Below, piece by piece: positions 33,036 to 40,136 of a stretch of 51,243 nt of DNA. Where the stretch lies: contig JALRIN010000020.1 of the NCBI GenBank assembly GCA_023255415.1, positions 1 through 51,243 of the forward strand. Reading direction: 5' to 3'. Source of the stretch: Cypionkella sp. GTDB taxonomy: Bacteria; Pseudomonadota; Alphaproteobacteria; Rhodobacterales; Rhodobacteraceae. Position 1 is the stretch's first letter; every line of letters begins with the position of its first letter. Position numbers and translations under genes: made by a program. The notes beneath the pieces are model-generated. The model did not search any database, was not told where the DNA came from, and was given only the letters and a program-made list of their open reading frames with translations.

Positions 33036-33875
33036 ATGTTTATAGATCGCAAAAAACCACGCATTGTCCAAGGTGGCGGCAATCATAGCCCCTTGGGGGT
33101 GGCGATTGCGGCCGCGGATCGCGCAACCCTGGCCATGGTCCAAGAGGCGATTTCGGCCAAACGGCTGCGGCTTGCCTATCAACCTGTGATGCTGGCGGCT
33201 GATCCGTCGCGCGTTGCCTTTTACGAAGGATTGATTCGTGTTCTGGATAAAACCGGGCGGGCGATTCCGGCCAAGGATTTTATGCAGGCGGTAGAAACCC
33301 ACGATTTGGGCCGCCAGATCGATTGTGCGGCGCTGGAAGTGGGGCTTGCGACCCTGGCGCGGCGACCAGAGCTGCGGCTTTCGGTGAATATGTCGGCGCG
33401 CTCGATCGGCTATGGCGCTTGGGTGCAAATCTTGCGGCGTGGATTATCGGTGGCGCCTTCCATTGGCGAGCGGTTGATTTTAGAGATCAGCGAAAGCTCT
33501 GCTTCACTTTTGCCTGAAATTGTCGGCAGTTTTATGGATCAGCTGCAGGCGGCTGGCGTCGCTTTTGCGCTCGATGATTTTGGGTCTGGGCATTTGGCGA
33601 TCCGGTGTTTCAAGGATTACTCCTTTGATATTGTGAAAATAGATGGCCAGTTTGTGCGTGGCATTGATAAGGACGCGCATAATCAATCGCTGGCCCGCGC
33701 CCTGCTGGCTATTGGCAAAAGTTTTGAGATGTTTACCGTTGCCAATGCCGTAGAAACCCAGGCCGAAGCACAGGTCTTGCAAAGCCTTGGCGTCGATTGC
33801 CTGCAAGGCTATTTGTTCGGCGCCCCAACGCTGAAGCCTGCCTTCGATCTTGACCCTGCACGGAAATTGGCCTGA
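33036..33875 (+). CDS. EAL-domain cyclic-di-GMP phosphodiesterase
   Basis: A 279-residue protein made almost entirely of an EAL domain with no GGDEF, sensor or TM region visible. The signature is E64-G-L instead of EAL. Other catalytic positions look intact: N118 (SVNMSARS), E150 (LILEIS), D180-D181 (LDDFGSG), K201 (VKIDG), E240 (NAVET, where the usual motif is EGVET) and Q257 (LQGYLFGAP). It is likely to hydrolyse c-di-GMP, though the two motif changes leave some doubt. ATG with AGGAAGG upstream. Divergent from tag, upstream of phaA. Confidence 0.85.
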   Translation: MFIDRKKPRIVQGGGNHSPLGVAIAAADRATLAMVQEAISAKRLRLAYQPVMLAADPSRVAFYEGLIRVLDKTGRAIPAKDFMQAVETHDLGRQIDCAALEVGLATLARRPELRLSVNMSARSIGYGAWVQILRRGLSVAPSIGERLILEISESSASLLPEIVGSFMDQLQAAGVAFALDDFGSGHLAIRCFKDYSFDIVKIDGQFVRGIDKDAHNQSLARALLAIGKSFEMFTVANAVETQAEAQVLQSLGVDCLQGYLFGAPTLKPAFDLDPARKLA

Positions 33876-33903
33876 CCCCTGCTGGGACTTCTGCGCAAGA
33901 AAC

Positions 33904-33932
33904 TTGCTTTTCATTTATGCACTGCCTAGTCA
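33904..33932 (+). promoter_or_regulatory. Possible sigma-70-type promoter for phaA
   Basis: TTGCTT (33904-33909) and TAGTCA (33927-33932) are spaced 17 bp, in the gap between the EAL gene and phaA. The match to consensus is modest. Confidence 0.3.
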
Positions 33933-33944
33933 TGCTGCATGGCA

Positions 33945-33974
33945 GCGAGGGGTGGCCTCGCACAGATTTCTTTT
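33945..33974 (+). terminator. Hairpin with T-rich tail before phaA
   Basis: GCGAGG-GGTGG-CCTCGC forms a 6-bp stem followed by ACAGATTTCTTTT. It could end transcripts from the EAL gene or lie in the phaA leader, just upstream of the phaA ribosome-binding site. Confidence 0.35.
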
Positions 33975-33991
33975 GGGAGAGGGCGCAGAGC

Positions 33992-35167
33992 ATGACCAAT
34001 GTGGTAATCGTTTCAGCAGCACGGACGGCTGTTGGCAGCTTTAACGGAGCCTTCGGGGCGACGCCGGCACACGAACTGGGGGCCGCGGTGATCGAAGAGG
34101 TCGTGGCGCGTGCCGGTATCGACAAGGCCGAAGTGTCGGAAACCATTCTGGGTCAGGTCTTGACCGCGGGCCAAGGCCAGAACCCAGCACGTCAGGCGCA
34201 CATCCGCGCCGGTCTTGCGAAAGAGGCAAGCGCTTGGTCGCTTAATCAGGTGTGCGGTTCGGGCCTGCGGGCGGTTGCGCTTGGCGCGATGCATGTGCAA
34301 CTGGGCGATGCCGCAATCGTCATGGCGGGCGGTCAAGAAAGCATGAGCCTTTCGCCGCACGTCGCCCATCTGCGCGCTGGGCAAAAGATGGGCGATATGG
34401 CCTTTATCGACAGCATGATCCGCGATGGTTTGTGGGATGCCTTCAACGGCTACCATATGGGTCAAACCGCTGAAAACGTTGCCAATCAGTGGGAAATCAG
34501 CCGCGAGATGCAGGATGCATTTGCGCTGGCCAGCCAGCATAAAGCCGAAGCCGCGCAGAAAGCCGGCAAGTTCAAGGAAGAGATCATCGCCTTTACCATC
34601 AAAACCCGTAAGGGCGATATTGTGGTCGATGCCGATGAATATATCCGCCACGGTGCGACGCTGGAGTCGATGCAAAAGCTGCGTCCTGCCTTTGCCAAGG
34701 ACGGTTCTGTGACGGCGGCGAATGCCTCGGGTCTGAACGACGGCGCGGCGGGGGTTCTGCTGATGAGCGAGGCAGATGCGGCCAAGCGCGGGCTGAAGCC
34801 TTTGGCGCGGATAGCCTCCTATGCCACTGCCGGTTTGGACCCTGCAATCATGGGCGTCGGCCCGATCTATGCCAGCCGCAAAGCGCTGGATAAGGCCGGC
34901 TGGAAGGCTGCCGATCTGGACTTGATCGAGGCAAACGAAGCCTTTGCCGCCCAGGCTTGTGCGGTGAACAAAGACATGGGCTGGGATACCAGCAAGGTCA
35001 ATGTCAACGGCGGCGCGATTGCGATTGGCCACCCGATTGGGGCCTCGGGCGCGCGGATCTTGAACACGCTTTTGTTCGAGATGAAGCGCTCGGGTGCGAA
35101 AAAAGGTCTTGCCACCCTGTGCATCGGTGGCGGCATGGGCGTGGCGATGTGTCTTGAAGGCCTGTGA
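33992..35167 (+). CDS. phaA: Acetyl-CoA acetyltransferase (beta-ketothiolase)
   Basis: Condenses two acetyl-CoA to acetoacetyl-CoA, the first step of polyhydroxybutyrate synthesis and of the ethylmalonyl-CoA pathway. The 391-residue product from ATG 33992 (GGGAGAGGG upstream) begins MTNVVIVSAARTAVGSFNG. The acyl-accepting cysteine is C88 in NQVCGSGLRAV; the second active-site elements are GGAIAIGHPIGASGAR (His) and the C-terminal CIGGGMGVAM (Cys). Length and motifs are normal for thiolase II. phaB follows after 110 bp containing a terminator. Confidence 0.97.
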   Translation: MTNVVIVSAARTAVGSFNGAFGATPAHELGAAVIEEVVARAGIDKAEVSETILGQVLTAGQGQNPARQAHIRAGLAKEASAWSLNQVCGSGLRAVALGAMHVQLGDAAIVMAGGQESMSLSPHVAHLRAGQKMGDMAFIDSMIRDGLWDAFNGYHMGQTAENVANQWEISREMQDAFALASQHKAEAAQKAGKFKEEIIAFTIKTRKGDIVVDADEYIRHGATLESMQKLRPAFAKDGSVTAANASGLNDGAAGVLLMSEADAAKRGLKPLARIASYATAGLDPAIMGVGPIYASRKALDKAGWKAADLDLIEANEAFAAQACAVNKDMGWDTSKVNVNGGAIAIGHPIGASGARILNTLLFEMKRSGAKKGLATLCIGGGMGVAMCLEGL

Positions 35168-35200
35168 GGCGCAGGGCAATTTTGATAAATAACAGAACAG

Positions 35201-35236
35201 GCGGGCGCAACAATCTTGCGTCCGCTTTTGTCTTTT
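35201..35236 (+). terminator. Intrinsic terminator between phaA and phaB
   Basis: GCGGGCGCAA pairs with TTGCGTCCGC (10 bp, one G-T pair) over the loop CAATC, followed by TTTTGTCTTTT. This is a well-formed Rho-independent terminator 33 bp after the phaA stop and about 40 bp before phaB, so phaB has either its own promoter or partial read-through. Confidence 0.8.
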
Positions 35237-35277
35237 AGTAACAACAGAACAAATACATAACCTTGGAGGAGGGACGC

Positions 35278-36003
35278 ATGTCAAAGGTCGCATTGGTTAC
35301 GGGGGGGACGCGGGGCATTGGGGCCGCCGTTTCAGTGGCGCTTAAGGCCGCAGGCTATACGGTTGCCGCAAATTACGCCGGCAATGATGCGGCAGCCGCA
35401 GCCTTTACCGAGGCGACGGGCATTGCGACCTATAAATGGTCGGTGGCAGATTATGACGCCTGCAAAGCTGGCATCGCGCAGATCGAGGCGGATCTGGGTC
35501 CAGTTGCGGTTTTGGTCAATAACGCCGGCATCACCCGCGATGCGATGTTCCACAAGATGACGCCGCAGCAGTGGAAAGAGGTGATGGACACCAACCTCAC
35601 CGGCCTGTTCAACATGACCCATCCACTGTGGAGCGGCATGCGCGACCGCAAATTTGGCCGCGTGATCAATATCTCGTCGATCAACGGCCAAAAGGGCCAA
35701 GCTGGGCAGGCGAATTATTCTGCCGCCAAAGCGGGCGATCTGGGCTTTACCAAGGCGCTGGCCGCCGAGGGCGCGCGCGCAGGCATCACCGTGAACGCGA
35801 TTTGCCCCGGCTATATCGGCACCGAAATGGTGCGCGCGATTGATGAAAAAGTGCTGAACGAGCGCATCATTCCGCAGATTCCCGTTGGCCGTCTGGGCGA
35901 ACCCGAAGAAATCGCGCGCTGCGTGGTGTTCTTGGCCGCTGATGATGCGGGCTTTATCACCGGCTCGACTTTGTCGGCGAATGGTGGTCAGTTCGTCGTC
36001 TAA
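35278..36003 (+). CDS. phaB: Acetoacetyl-CoA reductase
   Basis: NADPH-dependent short-chain dehydrogenase giving (R)-3-hydroxybutyryl-CoA, the monomer for PHB and an intermediate of the ethylmalonyl-CoA pathway. The 241-residue product begins MSKVALVTGGTRGIG (cofactor glycine motif), has VNNAGITRDAMFHKM, the catalytic triad in NISSINGQKGQAGQANYSAA (Ser, Tyr) with the following Lys, and the C-terminal GFITGSTLSANGGQF typical of PhaB/FabG-like reductases. Strong RBS GGAGGAGGG. Its position behind phaA supports PhaB over FabG. Confidence 0.96.
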   Translation: MSKVALVTGGTRGIGAAVSVALKAAGYTVAANYAGNDAAAAAFTEATGIATYKWSVADYDACKAGIAQIEADLGPVAVLVNNAGITRDAMFHKMTPQQWKEVMDTNLTGLFNMTHPLWSGMRDRKFGRVINISSINGQKGQAGQANYSAAKAGDLGFTKALAAEGARAGITVNAICPGYIGTEMVRAIDEKVLNERIIPQIPVGRLGEPEEIARCVVFLAADDAGFITGSTLSANGGQFVV

Positions 36004-36034
36004 CCCCTTTGCGATGTCATGCGCTAAAATTGGG

Positions 36035-36062
36035 AAAAGGCTCGCCACTTGGCGGGCCTTTT
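36035..36062 (+). terminator. Intrinsic terminator after phaB
   Basis: AAAAGGCTCGCC and GGCGGGCCTTTT form a 12-bp stem (one G-T pair) with an ACTT loop, starting 32 bp past the phaB stop. The T-run of the stem end serves as the U-tract. Confidence 0.8.
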
Positions 36063-36079
36063 GATGTAGGGAGACCGCG

Positions 36080-36946
36080 ATGAGCCGCAATCGGGCGACG
36101 ATGATTGGATTTTCGGCCGTGCTGATGTGGTCGTTCTTGGCGTTGTTCACCATCGGCTCGGCTCCAGTGCCGCCATTTTTGCTGAACGCGTTGTGTTTCG
36201 CGATTGGCGGTGGCATTGGCCTGATTTGGACGGCGCGGCGCGGATTTGGCGTGCTGCGCGGAGTGTCTTGGCGGGTCTATGCCTTTGGATCGCTTGCTTT
36301 ATTTGGCTACCACGCGCTGTATTTTACCGCCTTTCGGCTGGCGCCTTCGGCTGAAACGGGGCTGATCGCTTATCTTTGGCCTTTGTTTATTGTGCTGCTG
36401 TCGGGCCTGTTGCCGGGCGAGCGGTTGGGTCTGCTGCATGTGCTGGGCGCGCTGATGGCCTTTGCGGGGGCAGCGCTGATCGTGTTGCAGCGCAGCCCTT
36501 CGGGCGGGGCCTCGGCGGCGGGATTGGGACTTGCGTTTTTATGTGCACTGGCTTGGGCGGGCTATTCGGTAGGGTCCAAGCGGCTGGGGGCTGTGCCGAC
36601 CGAATCGGTGACGGTATTCTGTCTGGTGACGGCGCTGTTGTCTTTGGCCGTGCATCTGGCGATTGAGCCGACGCTTTTGCCGATAGGCGCTTTTGGCTGG
36701 TTCAGCGTTTTGGCGCTGGGTTTGGGGCCGGTGGGGCTTGCGTTTTTCACTTGGGATATCGGAATGAAACGAGGCGACATCCAATTGCTTGGTGTCGCCT
36801 CTTATGCTGCGCCACTGCTGTCGACGCTGGCCTTGGTGGCCGCTGGGATCGCGGAGCCCTCTGTTGCGATCTTGGCCGCGGCAGTGCTTATCACCGCAGG
36901 CGCAGCGCTGGCAGCTTGGGCCAGCGCAAAGGGGGCTAGCTGCTAA
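36080..36946 (+). CDS. EamA/DMT family transporter, YddG-like
   Basis: A 288-residue inner-membrane protein with about ten TM helices in two EamA repeats, as in drug/metabolite transporters. The sequence around MIGFSAVLMWSFLALFTIG and PSAETGLIAYLWPLFIVLLSGLLPGE is reminiscent of the aromatic-amino-acid exporter YddG. The substrate cannot be fixed from sequence. ATG with AGGGAG upstream. Its 3' end overlaps the convergent DUF465 gene by 11 bases. Confidence 0.83.
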   Translation: MSRNRATMIGFSAVLMWSFLALFTIGSAPVPPFLLNALCFAIGGGIGLIWTARRGFGVLRGVSWRVYAFGSLALFGYHALYFTAFRLAPSAETGLIAYLWPLFIVLLSGLLPGERLGLLHVLGALMAFAGAALIVLQRSPSGGASAAGLGLAFLCALAWAGYSVGSKRLGAVPTESVTVFCLVTALLSLAVHLAIEPTLLPIGAFGWFSVLALGLGPVGLAFFTWDIGMKRGDIQLLGVASYAAPLLSTLALVAAGIAEPSVAILAAAVLITAGAALAAWASAKGASC

Positions 36947-37100
36947 GGCGGCCGATTTCCTCTTTCAGCTTCATTTTCTGTTTTTTCAATTCGGCGATGC
37001 GCAGGCCATCAATGCCGGGGGAACGCTGGGCGCGTTCAACCGTCTCTGACAGGCTGTCATGCTTTTTCTTAAGTTCGGCGATATGGGAAGTGACGGTCAT
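36936..37100 (-). CDS. DUF465 (YdcH-like) small coiled-coil protein
   Basis: A 54-residue protein starting MTVTSHIAELKKKHDSLS at ATG 37098-37100 with AGGAGG upstream. It is almost wholly charged helix; the second half (RIAELKKQKMKLKEEIGRL) is the typical DUF465 helical hairpin. Function unknown across the family. Overlaps the convergent EamA gene. Confidence 0.88.
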   Translation of the reverse strand: MTVTSHIAELKKKHDSLSETVERAQRSPGIDGLRIAELKKQKMKLKEEIGRLSS

Positions 37101-37199
37101 GCAAGTCCTCCTGTTGATCTGTCCGAGAATTTCAGTGCACCACAAAAAATCGCAGCTGTCATCAAATCTTCACAGAGCGGCGCGCCTGTGTTGCTAAAA

Positions 37200-37973
37200 T
37201 TAGCGGAATTCCTCTGACAGGCTGGCCCCGTTGCGCAAAATATCGCCGGCGCGGGGGGTATAGCTTTCGCGGTCGCCGTCATGGGCGGGGCCTTGGTGGA
37301 TCACAAAGGGCGCAAGCAGGCGAAAGGCCCCACGCCCGGTTTTGCGCGCGCGTAACAGGATTCGCAGCGCAGGCCGCCCCTGGCGCGGGGTAAGCGGTAG
37401 CACAGTGGTCGAGCCCATCTTTTGCCCCATGGCGGCCAGCACTTCGGGCAGACCGTCCGCACCACAGATCAGCGTCAGCCAACCCAAGGGCGCAAGCCTG
37501 CGGGTGGCGGCCTGCACCCAATCGGTCAGCGGCGTATCGGCGATTTGCAGCGCGGTGGCACGGCCAATGTCGGGGCTGCGGGTGCCATGCGCCGGATAAT
37601 AGGGCGGGTTGGCGATGACATGGTCGAAATCCACCCGCAGCGCGCGCGGCATATCCAGCAGATTGCCCTGATGCACGTCGAAGCTGATGCCGTTTTCAAC
37701 ACCATTGCGACGGGCAAGGGCCGCATAGGGCTCTTGCACCTCTAGCCCCGACAGCCGCAGCCCCTGCACCCGCGCGCCCAGGCACAGCGCTGCGGCCCCA
37801 ACGCCACAGCCAAGATCTAAAACCGATTGGCCCGCAGAGGCAGGGCAGGCCGCAGCCAGCAGCACAGGGTCAGTGGCCGCGCGATAGCCACGCCGCGGCT
37901 GCCAAAGGTGCAGCTTGCCGCAAAGAAAGGCATCGCGCGTCAGATCTTCCATGGTTTGCCCGCTACTGCCCAT
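37200..37973 (-). CDS. tRNA1(Val) (adenine-37-N6)-methyltransferase-like protein
   Basis: A 257-residue SAM-dependent methyltransferase. The N-terminal QPRRGYRAATDPVLLAA motif, the SAM loop VLDLGCGVGAAALCLG and the catalytic NPPY in HVIANPPYYP mark an N6-adenine methyltransferase of the TrmN6/YfiC group. The tRNA target is inferred from the family. Two starts are possible: ATG 37973, which overlaps the DUF2007 stop by 11 bases, or ATG 37952. Upstream DUF2007 and this gene form a compact pair. Confidence 0.83.
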   Translation of the reverse strand: MGSSGQTMEDLTRDAFLCGKLHLWQPRRGYRAATDPVLLAAACPASAGQSVLDLGCGVGAAALCLGARVQGLRLSGLEVQEPYAALARRNGVENGISFDVHQGNLLDMPRALRVDFDHVIANPPYYPAHGTRSPDIGRATALQIADTPLTDWVQAATRRLAPLGWLTLICGADGLPEVLAAMGQKMGSTTVLPLTPRQGRPALRILLRARKTGRGAFRLLAPFVIHQGPAHDGDRESYTPRAGDILRNGASLSEEFR

Positions 37974-38178
37974 CCGGAATATCGTTATCTTTCAACACCG
38001 AGCGTGCACGAAAGTGGTCGCGATCGGCGACCATCAGCCGACGCGGAAACAATCCGATCCCGCCTTCAAGCGCGCTCATGTGGACGTCGATCAGAAAGCT
38101 GTCTATACCTTCGCCATCAAGCAGGGCTTGGGCAAAAGCGATCACGGTGGGGTCGGTTGTGCTGATCAAAAGCTTCAT
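37963..38178 (-). CDS. DUF2007 family protein
   Basis: A 71-residue protein starting MKLLISTTDPTVIAFAQAL and containing GEGIDSFLIDVHMSALEGG and RRLMVADRDHFRAR, the GlnB-like small fold of DUF2007. In other proteobacteria this domain is a putative signal transducer; the role is unknown. ATG 38176-38178, divergent from the polyprenyl synthase gene by 61 bp. Overlaps the downstream methyltransferase. Confidence 0.85.
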   Translation of the reverse strand: MKLLISTTDPTVIAFAQALLDGEGIDSFLIDVHMSALEGGIGLFPRRLMVADRDHFRARSVLKDNDIPDGQ

Positions 38179-38239
38179 GCAAAAGGTGTATGCGCGACAT
38201 GGGCCTTGTGTCGAGGGACTTGAAGACAATGGATCTGGA

Positions 38240-39238
38240 ATGAACGTAGAGGCTGCACAAAAACCGCACGACCGACTGGCTGCGGCCTTGGCCGAGGATA
38301 TGACGGCGGTGAATTTGATGATCCGCGATCGGATGGCCAGCAAACACGCGCCGCGCATTCCGGAAGTGACCGCGCATCTGGTCGAGGCCGGCGGCAAGCG
38401 TCTGCGTCCGATGCTGGTTTTGGCGGCGGCGCGGCTGTTGGGCTATGACGGCCCCTATCATGTGCATCTGGCCGCGACCGTCGAGTTCATTCACACCGCG
38501 ACCCTGCTGCATGATGATGTCGTCGATGAAAGCGCGCGCAGGCGGGGCCGGCCGACGGCGAATTTGCTTTGGGATAATAAATCTTCGGTCTTGGTGGGCG
38601 ACTATCTGTTTGCACGCGCGTTTCAGTTGATGGTCGAACCTGCCAATCTGCGGGTCTTGGATATTCTGGCCAATGCCTCGGCCACCATCGCCGAGGGAGA
38701 AGTGTTGCAGCTGACCGCTGCGCAAGATCTGGGCACCACGGAAGAGATCTATCTGCAAGTGGTGCGCGGCAAGACTGCGGCGCTGTTTTCCGCCGCAACC
38801 GAGGCAGGGGCCGAGATTGCAGGCGGCACGCCCGCACAGGTGCAAGCCTTGTTCTATTATGGCGATGCTTTGGGGATTGCCTTTCAGATCGTGGACGATC
38901 TGCTGGATTACGGCGGATCGGCAGCGGCGATTGGCAAGAACACCGGTGATGATTTCCGCGAACGCAAGCTGACGCTGCCGCTGATCAAGGCTGTGGCGCA
39001 GGCCGATGAGGCCGAGCGCGCCTTTTGGGTGCGGGTGATCGAAAAGGGCCAGCAGGCCGAGGGCGATCTAGAGCAAGCCATGGCGATCATGGCGCGGCAC
39101 GGCGCGATGGAGGCGGCGCGCAAGGATGCTCTGGCTTGGGCGGCGCGCGCGCAAGCGGCGCTGCAGGCACTGCCCCAGCATCCTTTGCGCGATATGTTGG
39201 ACGATCTGGCGGCCTATGTGGTGGCGCGGATCAGCTGA
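38240..39238 (+). CDS. ispB: Polyprenyl (octaprenyl/decaprenyl) diphosphate synthase
   Basis: Trans-prenyltransferase making the long isoprenoid tail of ubiquinone, 332 residues. The two aspartate motifs are LLHDDVVDESARRRGRPT (first DDxxD) and QIVDDLLDYGGS (second). Also visible: GGKRLRPMLVLAAARLLG, LVGDYLFARAF, and the GKTAALF and GKNTGDDFRE segments. Chain length cannot be read directly; Rhodobacteraceae make Q-10. The ATG at 38240 follows GGATCTGGA, a weak site. Its stop lies in a palindrome shared with ispE. Confidence 0.92.
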   Translation: MNVEAAQKPHDRLAAALAEDMTAVNLMIRDRMASKHAPRIPEVTAHLVEAGGKRLRPMLVLAAARLLGYDGPYHVHLAATVEFIHTATLLHDDVVDESARRRGRPTANLLWDNKSSVLVGDYLFARAFQLMVEPANLRVLDILANASATIAEGEVLQLTAAQDLGTTEEIYLQVVRGKTAALFSAATEAGAEIAGGTPAQVQALFYYGDALGIAFQIVDDLLDYGGSAAAIGKNTGDDFRERKLTLPLIKAVAQADEAERAFWVRVIEKGQQAEGDLEQAMAIMARHGAMEAARKDALAWAARAQAALQALPQHPLRDMLDDLAAYVVARIS

Positions 39239-39241
39239 TCC
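39228..39241. other. Palindrome holding both convergent stop codons of ispB and ispE
   Basis: GGATCAGCTGATCC is a perfect 14-bp palindrome. Read on either strand it ends a gene with ATC-AGC-TGA, so both proteins finish in Ile-Ser. The genes overlap by 8 bases. Confidence 0.8.
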
Positions 39242-40136
39242 AGCTTTGGGCTGCGGCATCGCCTGGGAAAACCTCGCCTGCCGCTGTCCACCACTGTGGA
39301 TGGGTGGTGCGGATCTGGGTTGCCGCCTGCTCGGCTTCGGCTTTTGTTGAAAACAGCGCAAAGCAGGTGGCGCCAGAACCTGACATCCGCGCAATCAGCG
39401 CGCCGGATTGACGCGCCAGAACCGCGATGACGTCCGAGATCACCGGTGCGATGGCGCGGGCGGGCGGTTCAAGATCATTGCGCTGACCCTTCAGCCAATC
39501 GGCCAAAGCGGCAGCATTCGGCCATGTTGGCAGGTTGGCAGGCATGGCGGCATTGGTTTTCGATTGCAGCGCCTTGAACACTTGCGGCGTTGGCACTTCG
39601 ACCCGTGGATTAACCAGCGTGATCCAGGCGCGCGGCAGATCGACCATAGTCAGATCATTGCCAATCCCGCGCATACGGGCGGGTTGCGAGAACAGGCACA
39701 CCGGCACATCGGCCCCAAGTGCAAGCACGGCGGCGCGATCAAGGCTGGCAAAGACCGCTTCGGTGTGATCGGGGTCGTCTTCGATCTGCAACAGCCGCAG
39801 CATCGCCCGAATCGCCGCCGCCGCATCCGCCGAACCGCCGCCAATGCCCGAGGCCGGCGGCAGGTGTTTGTCCAAGGTAAAGGCCACTTCGCGGCTTTGG
39901 GTGAACATCCGCGCCGCCCGCAGCACCAGATTGTCGAAATCGGCCGGAATCTCGCGACCAAAGGGGCCTTCCAATGTCAGCGAAAATACCCCTGATCGGG
40001 TGGCAGTCAGCTTGTCGGTGATCGAGGTAAAGACCGTCAGGCTATCCAGCAAATGATAGCCATCCTCACGCTGGCCAGTGACGTGCAGCGTGAGGTTGAT
40101 TTTGGCAAAGGCCTGTTCAGTTACCGTTCTGAACAT
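39231..40136 (-). CDS. ispE: 4-diphosphocytidyl-2-C-methyl-D-erythritol kinase
   Basis: GHMP kinase of the non-mevalonate (MEP) isoprenoid pathway, phosphorylating CDP-methylerythritol. The 301-residue product shows the start AFAKINLTLHV, GYHLLDSLTVF, the ATP loop PPASGIGGGSADAAAAIR and the C-terminal MSGSGATCFALF, all typical. The ATG overlaps the upstream TPR gene by 20 bases, so it is translationally coupled. It is convergent with a polyprenyl synthase that uses the same pathway's product. Confidence 0.96.
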   Translation of the reverse strand: MFRTVTEQAFAKINLTLHVTGQREDGYHLLDSLTVFTSITDKLTATRSGVFSLTLEGPFGREIPADFDNLVLRAARMFTQSREVAFTLDKHLPPASGIGGGSADAAAAIRAMLRLLQIEDDPDHTEAVFASLDRAAVLALGADVPVCLFSQPARMRGIGNDLTMVDLPRAWITLVNPRVEVPTPQVFKALQSKTNAAMPANLPTWPNAAALADWLKGQRNDLEPPARAIAPVISDVIAVLARQSGALIARMSGSGATCFALFSTKAEAEQAATQIRTTHPQWWTAAGEVFPGDAAAQSWIS

